A stretch of DNA of 64,000 nt, from the NCBI GenBank assembly GCA_933207985.1, contig OW240920.1:134356317-134420316 (forward strand), in the 5' to 3' direction. The position numbers were made by a program, and so were the translations under genes. Every line of letters begins with the position of its first letter. Position 1 is the first letter of the stretch. The notes beneath the pieces are model-generated. The model was given only the letters and a program-made list of their open reading frames with translations, had not been told where the DNA came from and made no database searches. Origin of the DNA: Pelobates cultripes. Lineage: Eukaryota > Chordata > Amphibia > Anura > Pelobatidae. Shown here in pieces: positions 36,078-47,407 of this stretch.

Positions 36078-37000
36078 AGAGATTGTGAACCCTGGTGTGT
36101 TCATTTCTTCAAGTATCTAATGGGACACTGGCCTTCTATGGGGGAAAAGGAGTTTTTTTATTTGGAAGAAATAAATATCGTTTGATTCAGCTGGCATCCT
36201 GCTCTTCACTGTCATCAAATCCCTGTGTTGTGGATTACATGCTGAAAAGTTAGAGCAGACTTTCACTGCTCTTTCCTTGTGAGTTTTATTCCATTTTTCT
36301 TGGCTGTTTTTATGTTATTTAAAACAGTATTATGCTATGTGCTTTCTCTCTTTTTTATGTACCATACCATATGTATTTTACTTTGAGACATATTTCCCTA
36401 CTGTAAGTGACCATTTGTATATTTTTTATCACTCTTCACTTGCAAGTTTTGCACATTTATTATTTTGAGTGTGATTTTATTGAATATACACTTTTCATTG
36501 CACGATTTTTTTTGCACTTGTTGCACTTTAAATTTTAAAGGTACAGCGCACCTTTTTTGTTTTATGTACTTGGGGAACACCTGTGGAAAAGATAAATTTG
36601 CTACATAACAGAGATTTACCTGCAAATGAGTTTTTGTGTTGCCTCCCATTATAGTCTATGGGCATTCTCTTTAGTCATTCACCATTGTTATTCTATAGAA
36701 AACAATGATAATCCCACTTAATTTCAATTTCAAAAATTGACACTGAATCTGGAGAATATTGTGGCAAAATATGGATTTCATATGTGTAATAGTTTTGTCT
36801 CTAATTGAAATATTTTGTTTCCGTTATTCTCTATGGGCATTCCTTTCACTTCCATTATTCTCTATGGGCATTCCACTGCCTTGTCAAAGTCTTTGGGCAT
36901 TCCAATCTGTCATTCCTTTTAGTATGTCCCCCAGAAAAGTGCTGCCCTGCAATGTGCAGAATTCACACCATGCAGGAAGGGAATCCAATAATTTATACAT
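36078..37000. other. Gap flank with short degenerate repeats
   Basis: No gene recognised. From 36640 to 36910 a phrase like 'ttattctctatgggcattcc' recurs three or four times at about 30-36 bp spacing, a degenerate minisatellite. Confidence 0.4.
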
Positions 37001-37545
37001 GTCAAAATAAACATGGAGGATCTGGCAATTCTATGTGGAAATCTTTTCAAAATGGTAAAAGTATGTGACTTGAGGGATGCTCTATTATATTACATATTAA
37101 AAATATATAAAAACTGTTTACCTCCATTGTGGGAATACACGTGCGAGACAATAGCGACATGGGAGCAAACGTACGCTCGTATATTATTCTTAGTCGTTCT
37201 TTTTTCCCCCCCCTTTTTTTGTATGTTTGCGTTTGCAAACACGTGTGCGGTCGTCATTTATCATATGTTATCTGTTACGTGTTTTATCTACTATTTAAAG
37301 CCAGACGGGATATCTAACCACACATAGAGATGAGAACTTCCTTGAAAATTAAAGATGTAAACTCAGTTAGAGGTCTCTAGTTATGGGATTTGTGTGACCT
37401 TGACTGTTCACCCATCATACGAATGTAACAATGCCATGATCACAGTGTACATGCTTGTTTATGCATAACCTTATGTTGCTGTATATGCACTGCTTGTGAT
37501 GTCTCGTCTTGGAATAAATAAATAATTTAAAAAAAACAAAAATAA
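37000..37545 (+). mobile_element. Probable 5'-truncated LINE 3' end
   Basis: A unique-looking stretch ends 'gtctcgtcttggaataaata' and then an A-rich tail, as in L1-type LINE 3' ends. A polypyrimidine block (37199-37220) precedes it. No reverse-transcriptase motif is present. Confidence 0.35.
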
Positions 37546-37799
37546 AAAAACTTTATCTCAACTCTTTACTCTTCAAATGAGAATACATTTTAAATGCACA
37601 ATGTCTGTGTGATTGGTAAAATGACACAGCATGGGCAAAATAAATGAAAATAAATATAAAGGAGTGTTCTCCTATTGATCCTTCCATTTATTTTGTGCAT
37701 GCTGACTTTCATCATTCACATTCATGGAAAGCAGATAAATGTTAGATATCCCACGTGTTATATTGTCTTACATTAAATGCACAAGGAATGGGCTCTTAC

Positions 37800-38010
37800 C
37801 TGACTTCCTGGACCACGTTCTGCTCCTGCAACACGTGGATTCCCAGACGGAAGCAAGCGAACGCAGAGCGCTACTGTCCGCAGCCCGCACGGATAGCCTC
37901 CGATCGTTCAACCCGCGATCGATTGCTTGGGTCTGACTGCCTGGCGCTCTATGGTTGGCAAGAGAGTCCGACTCGCGCGGCATGCTGGGATCGTGGAGGT
38001 TAAGCACTCA
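37800..38010 (-). promoter_or_regulatory. Isolated CpG-rich block with a strong minus-strand splice donor
   Basis: About 200 bp contain roughly twenty CpGs in otherwise CpG-poor DNA (for example 'aacccgcgatcgattg', 'actcgcgcggcatgctggga'). Read on the minus strand it ends in GGAAGTCAG|GTAAGAGCC with exon edge 37800, a near-consensus donor, and begins near a CCCAGCATGC box. This looks like the first exon and promoter of a transcript running toward SLC2A8's 3' end. No coding exon was found downstream, so a non-coding RNA is possible. A GC-rich repeat fragment is the alternative. Confidence 0.4.
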
Positions 38011-38278
38011 TTGCAAAGAAACAGGGGCAGTTTGGCTGTTTCAGGCAACCAGCTTCTGTGGCTTGTAATTAAGAGTCTCTCAGTTCTGCAGAAATGTGTT
38101 GTTATTGTGTTTCCATATTGAATAAAAACAAAATGATAAACTGCATTATCTTGTATAAAGGGACACTTTAGCCACCATAACCACTACAGCTTAGTGCAGG
38201 GGAGCCTGAAAAGAACCATGGGATATGTAGTTCAAAAACATCTGGAATTACCTTTGGCCAGCTCTCTTACTATTGTCA

Positions 38279-38350
38279 TACCTCCCAAGTGTCCCTATTT
38301 AGGAGGGACAGTCCCTATTTTTGTACAAATTCCTCTTTTCTAGGAGCTCC
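38279..38350. repeat. Left flank of the 48-bp array, part of a dispersed repeat
   Basis: 'ctcccaagtgtccctattta' and 'ggagggacagtccctatttt' form an inverted block. A related version is at about 29974 ('ctcccaactgtccctagttt'). It suggests the array grew inside a dispersed element. Confidence 0.45.
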
Positions 38351-41300
38351 ATAGTTGGTGTCTCTCAGTGTATAGCAGAGCTCCACAGCAATAATACTCC
38401 CAGTAATGTGTCTGAGTGTATAACAGAGCTCCACAGCAATAATACTCCCAGTAATGTGTCTGAGGGTATAACAGAGCTCCACAGCAATAATACTCCCAGT
38501 AATGTGTCTGAGTGTATAACAGAGCTCCACAGCAATAATACTCCCAGTAATGTGTCTGCGTGTATAACAGAGCTCCCCAGCAATAATACTCCCAGTAATG
38601 TGTCTAAATGTATAACAGAGCTCCACAGCAATAATACTCCCAGTAATGTGCCTGAGTGTATAACAGAGCTCCACAGCAATAATACTTCCAGTAATGTGTC
38701 TGAGTGTATAACAGAGCTCCACAGCAATAATACTCCCAGTAATGTGTCTGAGTGTATAACAGAGCTCCACAGCAATAATACTCCTAGTAATGTGTCTGAG
38801 TGTATAACAGAGCTCCACAGCAATAATACTCCCAGTAATGTGTCTAAATGTATAACAGAGCTCCACAGCAATAATACTCCCAGTAATGTGTCTGAGTGTA
38901 TAACAGAGCTCCACAGCAATAATACTCCCAGTAATGTGTCTGAGTGTATAACAGAGCTCCACAGCAATAATACTCCCAGTAATGTGTCTGAGTGTATAAC
39001 AGAGCTCCACAGCAATAATACTCCCAGTAATGTGTCTGAGGGTATAACAGAGCTCCACAGCAGTAATACTCCCAGTAATGTGTCTGAGTGTATAACAGAG
39101 CTCCACAGCAATAATACTCCCAGTAATGTGTCTGAGTGTATAACAGAGCTCCACAGCAATAATACTCCCAGTAATGTGTCTGAGTGTATAACAGAGCTCC
39201 ACACAGCAATAATACTCCCAGTAATGTGACTGTGTATAACAGAGCTCCACAGCAATAATACTCCCAGTAATGTGTCTGGGTGTATAACAGAGCTCCACAG
39301 AAATAATACTCCCAGTAATGTGTCTGAGTGTATAACAGAGCTCCACAGCAAAAATACTCCCAGTAATGTGTCTGAGTGTATAACAGAGCTCCACAGCGAC
39401 AATACTCCCAGTAATGTGTCTGATTGTATAACAGAGCTCCACAGCGATAATACTACCAGTAATGTGTCTGAGTGTATAACAGAGCTCCACAGCAATAATA
39501 CTCCCAGTAATGTGTCTGAGTGTATAACCGAGCTCCACAGCAATAATACTCCCAGTAATGTGTCTGAGTGTATAACAGAGCTCCACAGTAATAATACTAA
39601 CAGTAATGTGTGAGTGTATAACAGAGCTCCACAGCAATAATACTCCCAGTAATGTGTCTGAGTGTATAACAGAGCTCCACAGCAATAATACTCCCAGTAA
39701 TGTGTCTGAGTGTATAACAGAGCTCCACCACAGCAATAATACAGTAATAATACTCCCAGTAATGTGTCTGAGTGTATAACAGAGCTCCACAGCAATAATA
39801 CTCCCAGTAATGTGTCTGAGTGTATAACAGAGCTCCACAGCAATAATACTCCCAGTAATGTGTCTGAGTGTATAACAGAGCTCCACAGCAATAATACTCC
39901 CAGTAATGTGTCTGAGTGTATAACAGAGCTCCACAGCAATAATACTCCCAGTAATGTGTCTGAGTGTATAACAGAGCTCCACAGCAATAATACTCCCAGT
40001 AATGTGTCTGAGTGTATAACAGAGCTCCACAGCAATAATACTCCCAGTAATGTGTCTGAGTGTATAACAGAGCTCCACAGCAATAATACTCCCAGTAATG
40101 TGTCTGAGTGTATAACAGAGCTCCACAGCAATAATACTCCCAGTAATGTGTCTGAGTGTATAACAGAGCTCCACAGTCCCATAATGTGTCTGAGTGTATA
40201 ACAGCTCCACAGCAATAATCCTCCCAGTAATGTGTCTGAGTGTATAACAGAGCTCCACAGCAATAATACTCCCAGTAATGTGTCTGAGTGTATAACAGAG
40301 CTCCACAGCAATAATCCTCCCAGTAATGTGTCTGAGTGTATAACAGAGCTCCACAGCAATAATCCTCCCAGTAATGTGTCTGAGTGTATAACAGAGCTCC
40401 ACAGTAATAATACTCCCAGTAATGTGTCTGGGTGTACAACAGAGCTCCACAGTAATAATACTCCCAGTAATGTGGCTGAGTGTATAACAGAGCCCCGCAG
40501 TAATAATACTCCCAGTAATGTGTCTGAGTGTATAACAGAGCTCCACAGCAATAATACTCCCAGTAATGTGTCTGAGTGTATAACAGAGCTCCACAGCAAT
40601 AATACTCCCAGTAATGTGTCTGAGTGTATAACAGAGCTCCACAGCAATAATACTCCCAGTAATGTGTCTGAGTGTATAACAGAGCTCCACAGCAATAATA
40701 CTCCCAGTAATGTGTCTGAGTGTATAACAGAGCTCCACAGCAATAATACTCCCAGTAATGTGTCTGAGTGTATAACAGAGCTCCACAGCCATAATACTCC
40801 CAGTAATGTGTCTGAGTGTATAACAGAGCTCCACAGCAATAATACTCCCAGTAATGTGTCTGAGTGTATAACAGAGCTCCACAGCAATAATACTCCCAGT
40901 AATGTGTCTGAGTGTATAACAGAGCACCACAGCAATAATACTCCCAGTAATGTGTCTGAGTGTATAACAGAGCTCCACAGCAATAATACTCCCAGTAATG
41001 TGTCTGAGTGTATAACAGAGCTCCACAGCAATAATACTCCCAGTAATGTGTCTGAGTGTATAACAGAGCTCCACAGCAATAATACTCCCAGTAATGTGTC
41101 TGAGTGTATAACAGAGCTCCACAGTAATAATACTGCAGTAATGTGGCTGAGTGTATAACAGAGCTCCACAGCAATAATACTCCCAGTAATGTGTCTGAGT
41201 GTATAACAGAGCTCCACAGCAATAATACTCCCAGTAATGTGTCTGAGAGTATAACAGAGCTCCACAGCAATAATACTCCCAGTAATGTGTCTGAGTGTAT

Positions 41301-42462
41301 AACAGAGCTCCACAGCAATAATACTCCCAGTAATGTGTCTGAGTGTATAACAGAGCTCCACAGCAATAATACTCCCAGTAATGTCTGAGTGTATAACAGA
41401 GCTCCACAGCAATAATACTCCCAGTAATGTGTCTGAGTGTATAACAGAGCTCCACAGCAATAATACTCCCAGTAATGTGTCTGAGTGTATAACAGAGCTC
41501 CCCAGCAATAATACTCCCAGTAATGAGTCTGAGTGTATAACAGAGCTCCACAGCAATAATACTCCCAGTAATGTGTCTGAGTGTATAACAGAGCTCCCAG
41601 TAATGTGTCTGAGTGTATAACAGAGCTCCACAGCAATAATACTCCCTCCACAGCAATAATACTCCCAGTAATGTGTCAGTAATGTGTCCAAGTGTAAAAC
41701 AGAGCTTCACATCAATAATACTCCCAGTAATGTGTCTGAGTGTATAACAGAGCTCCACAGCAATAATACTCCCAGTAATGTGTCTGAGTGTATAACAGAG
41801 CTCCACAGTAATAATACTCCCAGTAATGTGTCTGAGTGTATAACAGAGCCCACAGCAATAATACTCCCAGTAATGTGTCTGAGTGTATAACAGAGCTCCA
41901 CAGCAATAATCCTCCCAGTAATGTGTCTGAGTGTATAACAGAGATCGAGGGCAATAATACTCCCAGTAATGTGTCTGAGTGTATAACAGAGCTCCGCAGC
42001 AATAATACTCCCAGTAATGTGTCTGAGTGTATAACAGAGCTCCACAGTAATAATACTCCCAGTAATGTGTCTGAGTGTATAACAGAGCTCCACAGCATTA
42101 ATACTCCCAGTAATGTGTCTGAGTGAATAACAGAGCCCCACAGCAATAATACTCCCAGTAATGTGTCTGTGTGTATAACAGAGCTCCATAGCAATAATAC
42201 TCCCAGTAATGTGTCTGTGTGTATAACAGAGCTCCATAGCAATAATACTCCCAGTAATGTGTCTGAGTGTATAACAGAGCTCCACAGCAATAATACTCCC
42301 AGTAATGTGTCTGAGTGTATAATAGAGCTCCACAGCAATAACACTCCCAGTAATGTGTCTGAGTGTATAACAGAGCTCCACAGCAATAATACTCCCAGTA
42401 ATGTGACTGAGTGTATAACAGAGCTCCACAGCAATAATACTCCCTGTAATGTGTCTTTAAAC
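38344..42462. repeat. Minisatellite: about 85 tandem copies of a 48-bp unit
   Basis: Each unit contains 'agctccacagcaataatact', 'cccagtaatgtgtctgagtg' and 'tataacag' in order (20+20+8 bases). Most copies differ from this by none to three bases. Indels occur around 39205, 39610, 39730, 40180, 41130, 41385, 41590-41690 and 41850. Because 48 is a multiple of three, frames persist through the array. The plus strand has one open frame (SECITELHSNNTPSNV repeated) and the minus strand is stop-free in all three frames. There is no spacer diversity, promoter or splice signal, so I treat it as non-coding satellite DNA. Confidence 0.95.
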
Positions 42463-42483
42463 TATAATAAATGTGTTTAGAAA

Positions 42484-42815
42484 TTAGGAATGTGCATGGG
42501 CAAAATATTAATTGCGTTTCGGAATTCCAGCACTTCGGTTCGGTAGTTCTGAAATTCTGAACTTCGGTTTGGGACAGTGTAGAGTAAGGGGTAGGGTTAA
42601 GGTTGGGTTAGGAGTAGGAGCAGGGTTGGGATTGGGTTATCCTACCTTAACCATAACCCTGACACAACCCTACCCTAACCCAACCCCCACCACAACCCAT
42701 TTGCCACTTTTCAGAAGTCCGAAGCACTTCGGCACTTCTGGCATTCGGAAGCATCCGAATGTCCGAAATTTATCTGAATTTTCATTCGGACTGAACCGAA
42801 TTGCACGTCTATTAG
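42484..42815. mobile_element. Palindromic non-autonomous element with telomere-like interior
   Basis: The outer parts are rich in 'ttcggaattcc', 'cacttcggttcgg' and complementary 'gaagcacttcggcacttctg'. The centre runs G-rich (42579-42640, GGGTTA/GGGTTGGG phrases), then C-rich (42641-42700, AACCCT phrases). The ends, TAGGAATGTGCATGG and the complement of TAATAGACGTGCAAT, are only loosely inverted. Confidence 0.5.
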
Positions 42816-44125
42816 AATTCAGTCTATGTAAATAGGGCGCATTGTGCTTGTTCTAAATTACATTTTAGTTCCAATTTCATTTTTAGTAAGTCACCTAAAA
42901 TTTCCAGTAACAGCCCAGCTCCTCACCACACCTGCACTCACACCCTTAAAATTAAAGGCATCCATCTTTGTCCATTTCCAAATGTTAGGAGGTATTTTAT
43001 TCATAAAGCAACATTTTCTAATGCTGTACAATGGGTTCACAAGACATACAAATAGGTTCAAGGGAAAAGCTTGACTTATAGGAACAATACTTAGCCAGGC
43101 CCTGCTCTCCAGAGTTCACAATATAAATATTTATTTTTAGAGTTTGTGGCACTTGGAGGCTTTGGGTGAAATTTCTCTTGTTTGTATATTTCTTCTAATG
43201 GTTTTCAAGCAGTTTGCAAAAACAGGGCCCTACACTCACATCCAGCCGTTCTATTTCCACCTTGATAATTGGAAAGTTTCCCTTCTGCTTTATTTGTTGC
43301 AAGTTGGGACAGCGATAAACTGCAGTGGTTGTGGTTTTGTGAGTGCACATTTTGTTGGTATACTAAGCAGTTTCTGCTATATTTCTGTTTTGTTTCTTTA
43401 ATGACAAAACCGCTTTACTTCACATTTCTTGTTTTCTAGGACACCACCTAAATTATGAATGCCATATATTGCAATGCTGAACCTTTCATGTGCTGACCAA
43501 CAGAGGAATTGTAATATTTGTATCTGGCAACAGACTAGAAAATGTCACACCAAAACCTGCTCCAGACCTTGAGAGTTCTTTTACTCATGGCCTAAGAAGT
43601 GCAACACATCTGACAACAATGTGCAGAGTTGTCATTTGTTCAGTACTTTTGGGTTCTTAAGATGTAGAAATCAAAATGGACACTACATGTGTATTTCTGA
43701 CCCTATTGTGCTAAAAACACAATTTTAAGTGGCCAGCACCCCTCAACCCCCTTCCTCCATTAAATTGGCATAAATCTTACCTTTATTCTGGCTCCGCCCT
43801 CGCCCCACTTCCTTGGTTGAGATAATTAGAATTGACGATATCAGCCAATCCAATGCTTTACCATAGGAAATGTGCACACGCAGCAAAACGCTGCACAGCC
43901 AATCAGACTCTCCTCATAGTAATGCATTGACTCAATACATCTCTATGATGAATGTTTAGCGCCTCCATGCAGAGCATTAAGACGCTAACGGTCAGTGCTG
44001 CACATTGTGCAGCACGGATCCAGGAAGCACCTCTAGGGGCCATCTGTGTGACTGCCACAAGAGGTGTCCCTAGGCAGCAAAGAAAAGGCAGTGTTTGTAT
44101 GTAAATGATTGCAGGGATTGACTAT
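42816..44125. other. Repeat-rich stretch without recognised genes
   Basis: Includes a minus-strand CR1/L2-like tail (about 43000-43125, 'atgctgtacaatgggttcac') and a TTAA-MITE-related segment (about 43720-44120, 'cacctctaggggccatctgt'). Nothing coding was seen. Confidence 0.4.
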
Positions 44126-44131
44126 AGACAC

Positions 44132-45142
44132 TGTGACAAAGTGCCCTTCACCACTTGTGCCTGGAGAGGACTAATTGCCAGCCTCTTGCCTTGTGACTAT
44201 AGCCCCTGGGAAGTATTGCCATTTAAAAAGTCTGTTTGGGCTTATTGGATTTTGGGACACTTTTTCTGCCCTTTTGAATCCATGGGAAGGTGTGCCTCTT
44301 CCCCTCCCCTGTTTCCTGTTTTTCTCCAGCAGGGCGTTGTCCCAGGGACACTGCCAGACCAGTTGAAACTGGCGGCTTTGTCCCTCCTTAAATCTCTCAT
44401 CAGCCCTTGCTATTGTTTAACCCCATGGCGATTTGACTGTGTTCATGGGATCGGAGCGCTGTTCGGCTATATTGAGCGCTCAGATCCAAGCTGTGGGGGT
44501 TCAGTTCTATAGAATATTAGTAATGTATTTTAATGTGTTTTGTTGCAGTTGTAATGGAGTTTACTACAGTTACTTAAGCCAGTTATCTCCAGGATAGAGG
44601 AGAAAATAGACCGACCGCACAGCCCAAATCTATGGTACTCTTTTGGGCAGGAAAGCCATGCTTGCGGTCGGTCAAATAGGACTTCCACCTAACCTTTAAA
44701 CCACTGGAGGGAATTGTATGATTTTTGAGTAAGTTTGTATATGGAGTCTGCTGATTCAGAATATGTATATATGGAGATTGTATGTATATTTTGGGAGTTA
44801 TGAATATTGTATGTAACTGTATATTTTCCTGCCTGTGATAATTAAGTTAACCCATTGTGTACAGTAATTATATCACAGGCAGAGGGTAGGGTTTGTGTGT
44901 CCTAACTGGGAGTGTCTGACTGTATTGTATTGTGTTTGGTTGGCTGTTCCACAAGACCACGTGGGTGGTAACCTTGTGAGAAAAGTTGCATATAAGACAA
45001 ACCCTCAGACTGTTGAGATTCCTGCTTAACCCTCAATACAGAGCCTCATCTCGTACTTGGGGGGGATTATTCGTGTGTTTTCCTATTCGGTGCTTAGGAG
45101 TATTCGGGAAGGGAACATCTTTGGCGGCGTTAACCCCTTCTA
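44132..45142 (+). mobile_element. Probable solo LTR
   Basis: Starts TGTGACAAAGTGCCC. At about 44985-44998 it has a TATA-like 'gttgcatataagaca', followed by a possible transcribed leader 'ctcatctcgtacttggg'. It is about 1 kb long with no open frame of polymerase type and shares several blocks with 34743-35465. The right boundary is taken as the point where another repeat begins (cagtggcgtac at 45143), so it may be off by a few bases. Confidence 0.45.
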
Positions 45143-45793
45143 TACCTGGGGTCAGTGGCGTACATACCAGGGTCGCAGGGGTCGCGGCTGCGACCGGGCC
45201 CTGCCCACCAGGGGGCCCGGCCGCCCCTGCGACCCGGTATGTACCCACAGAGCCAGCCTCTTCCCCTGGGGGGCCCAGGAGCTGGCCCTGCTGTCACACA
45301 CACACTCTTGGGCGGGTGGCCGGTCGGGCAGGCAGGCGGGCGCGTGAGGGAGCACTTAGTGCTTCCTCTTCAGCTCCCTCGCGCACCGCACTGATGCCGG
45401 AGCCGGAAGAGGACGTCATCTTCCAGCGCCGGCATCCCTACGCGGTACGCGAGGGAGCTGAAGAGGAAGCACTGAGTGCTCCCTCGCGCGCGCCTGCCCG
45501 CCCGATCGGCCACCCGCCCAGGAGCCCAGCAGCACCACTGGACCCCAGGGAATGCCCCCCAGCACTCCAAAAGGTAAGGAGGCTGGGGGGATTACATTTA
45601 AAAAAAAAAAACAAAAGAGTGTTAGAGTGAGTGTTAGAGTGAGTCTGTTTGATGTCTGTTAGTGAGTGTGTGTTTGTCAATGAGAGTGTATGTTTTGTAA
45701 GTGAGTGTGTGAGTGTGTATGTATGTCTGTCGCTGAGTGTGTCTCTGTTAGCTAGTGTGTATACGTCTGTAAGTGAAAGTGTGTGTGTGTCTT
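45143..45793. mobile_element. GC-rich CAGTGGCGTACATACC-type repeat with a giant hairpin
   Basis: It starts CAGTGGCGTACATACCAGGG, a hAT-like terminus seen again at 46619. Positions 45310-45519 form a long hairpin (see findings). From 45600 onward it is degenerate 'gtgagtgtgt' simple repeat. The several open frames here reflect GC richness, not genes. Confidence 0.5.
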
Positions 45794-46102
45794 CAGCACT
45801 TACCTTTCTCCAGCGCCGGACTCCCTTGGCGCTGGGGATCCCTCAGCCTCTCAATGAGACCACGCACGCATTCAAACCGCCCATAGGAAAGCATTACTCA
45901 ATGCTTTCCTATGGACGTTCAGTGTGCTCCTCTAGCGGCTGTCAGTGAGACAGCTACTAGAGGCTGGATTAACCCTCAGTGAAACATAGCAGTTTCTCTG
46001 AAACTGCTATGTTTTCAGCTGCAGGGTTAAAACTAGAGGGAACTGACACCCAGACAACTTCATTGAGCTGATGTGATCTGGGTGTCTGTAGTGGTCCTTT
46101 AA
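45794..46102. mobile_element. TTAA-type MITE, 5'-truncated
   Basis: Interior family text ('cctctagcggctgtcagtga', 'aaacatagcagtttctctga') and right end GTAGTGGTCCTTTAA are present (TTAA 46099-46102). The left end is missing, replaced by the simple repeat. Confidence 0.65.
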
Positions 46103-46599
46103 AGGACCACTATAGTGCCAGGAAAACATACTCGTTTTCCTGGCACTATAGTGCCCTGAGGGTGCCCCACCCTCAGGGACCCCCTCCCGCCCGGCTCTGG
46201 AAAGGGGAAAAGGGGTAAAACTTACCTTTTTCCAGTGCTGGGCGGAGAGCTCTCCTCCTCCGATCCTCCTCTTCTCCTCCCCGTCGGCTGTATGCGCACG
46301 CGCGGCAAGAGCTGCGCGCGCATTCAGCCGGTCACATAGGAAAGCATTCATAATGCTTTCCTATGGACGCTGGCGTGCTCTCACTGTGAAAATCACAGTG
46401 AGAAGCACGCAAGCGCCTCTAGCGGCTGTCAATGAGACAGCCGCTAGTGGAAATAGGGGAAGGCTTAACCCATTCAGAAACATAGCAGTTTCTCTGAAAC
46501 TGCTATGTTTATGAAAAAATGGGTTAACCCTAGCTGGACCTGGCACCCAGACCACTTCATTAAGCTGAAGTGGTCTGGGTGCCTAGAGTGGTCCTTTAA
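46099..46599. mobile_element. Complete TTAA-type MITE abutting a relative
   Basis: Starts TTAAAGGACCACTATAGTGCC, sharing its TTAA with the previous element, and ends 'gcctagagtggtcctttaa' (TTAA 46596-46599). It contains inverted motifs 'tcactgtgaaaatcacagtg' and 'aacatagcagtttctctgaa'. Confidence 0.85.
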
Positions 46600-46618
46600 G
46601 TGTGTGTGCATCTGCATG

Positions 46619-46771
46619 CACTGGTGTACATACCGTGGTCGCAGGGGTCGCAGCCCTGTAACCCCTGCGACCAGGTGCCCACCGCCATGTGTTGCGGCCC
46701 GGCCCGCGCGCCGGGGGGCCCACGGATCAATTTTCGCACCGGGGCCCCATGGGTCATGTGTACGCCACTGC
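46619..46771. mobile_element. Short CAGTGGCGTACAC-type MITE
   Basis: Left CACTGGTGTACATACC and right ATGTGTACGCCACTG are inverted. GC-rich interior. I saw no convincing 8-bp duplication. Confidence 0.5.
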
Positions 46772-47088
46772 CTGGGGTGCCATTACAGACACCATAACAA
46801 CTGAATTAAAATGCACAATTTAGGCTAAAATCTTTTTCAGTTAAGATGTGACTATAACAAAGTTTGGGACTTTCTTTCCACCAGAAGTACTATTCCTTAT
46901 ATTTTGCAATTTGGTTTGTAATTTAATACTATGTGGTGTTTAGAGAATAAGTTGCGTCGCTAGTGAGGACCAAAGAGGGCAGGCCCACCCAGAAATTAGC
47001 ATGTTTGCCAGGCATGAAAGCACACATATGACTGACTGGCAACTGCACGGGCCATTCTCACCGAGGGCATCACATGCACAGAGCACTG

Positions 47089-47407
47089 TCAAAGGAACAG
47101 TCCAAGCACCATAGCTACTACAGCTCACTGGAATAGTTATGGTACCAGGTGTGCCCAGTCATTCCCTCATTGTAATCAGTCAAACCACTAACTTATTACC
47201 GGGGTGCGCTGGGTACCATACTCCATCTCTACTACTTCCTACTAAGAGTGGAAGCTCCCTCCACTACTAGACTTAGCCCAGACAGACCGTTCCCAGCTTT
47301 CCACAGGAAGTAGTGGAGGCAGGAAACCGTGCCCTGGAGACCCAAAATAAGAAGTCAAATCATTCTCAATCACTGTAGTAGTTGTAGTGCTTGGAGTGTT
47401 CCTTTAA
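47089..47407. mobile_element. TTAA-type MITE, AAAGGAACAGTCCAAGCACC subfamily
   Basis: Left AAAGGAACAGTCCAAGCACC lacks its TTAA. The right end 'gtgcttggagtgttccttta' plus a (TTAA 47404-47407) is its complement. Confidence 0.6.

Noticed and set aside
38315..41806. A 1163-codon minus-strand ORF and several overlapping long ORFs on both strands
   Set aside because: They are a by-product of a 48-bp unit (a multiple of three) lacking stops. There is no promoter, splice context, unique sequence or stable frame, and all three minus frames are equally open.
38344..42462. CRISPR-like array
   Set aside because: The units abut with no unique spacers, no cas genes exist and the host is a vertebrate; it is a minisatellite.
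44986..45630. 214-codon ORF and overlapping GC-rich frames
   Set aside because: They span the junction of an LTR-like element and a GC-rich hairpin repeat; composition alone explains the open frames.
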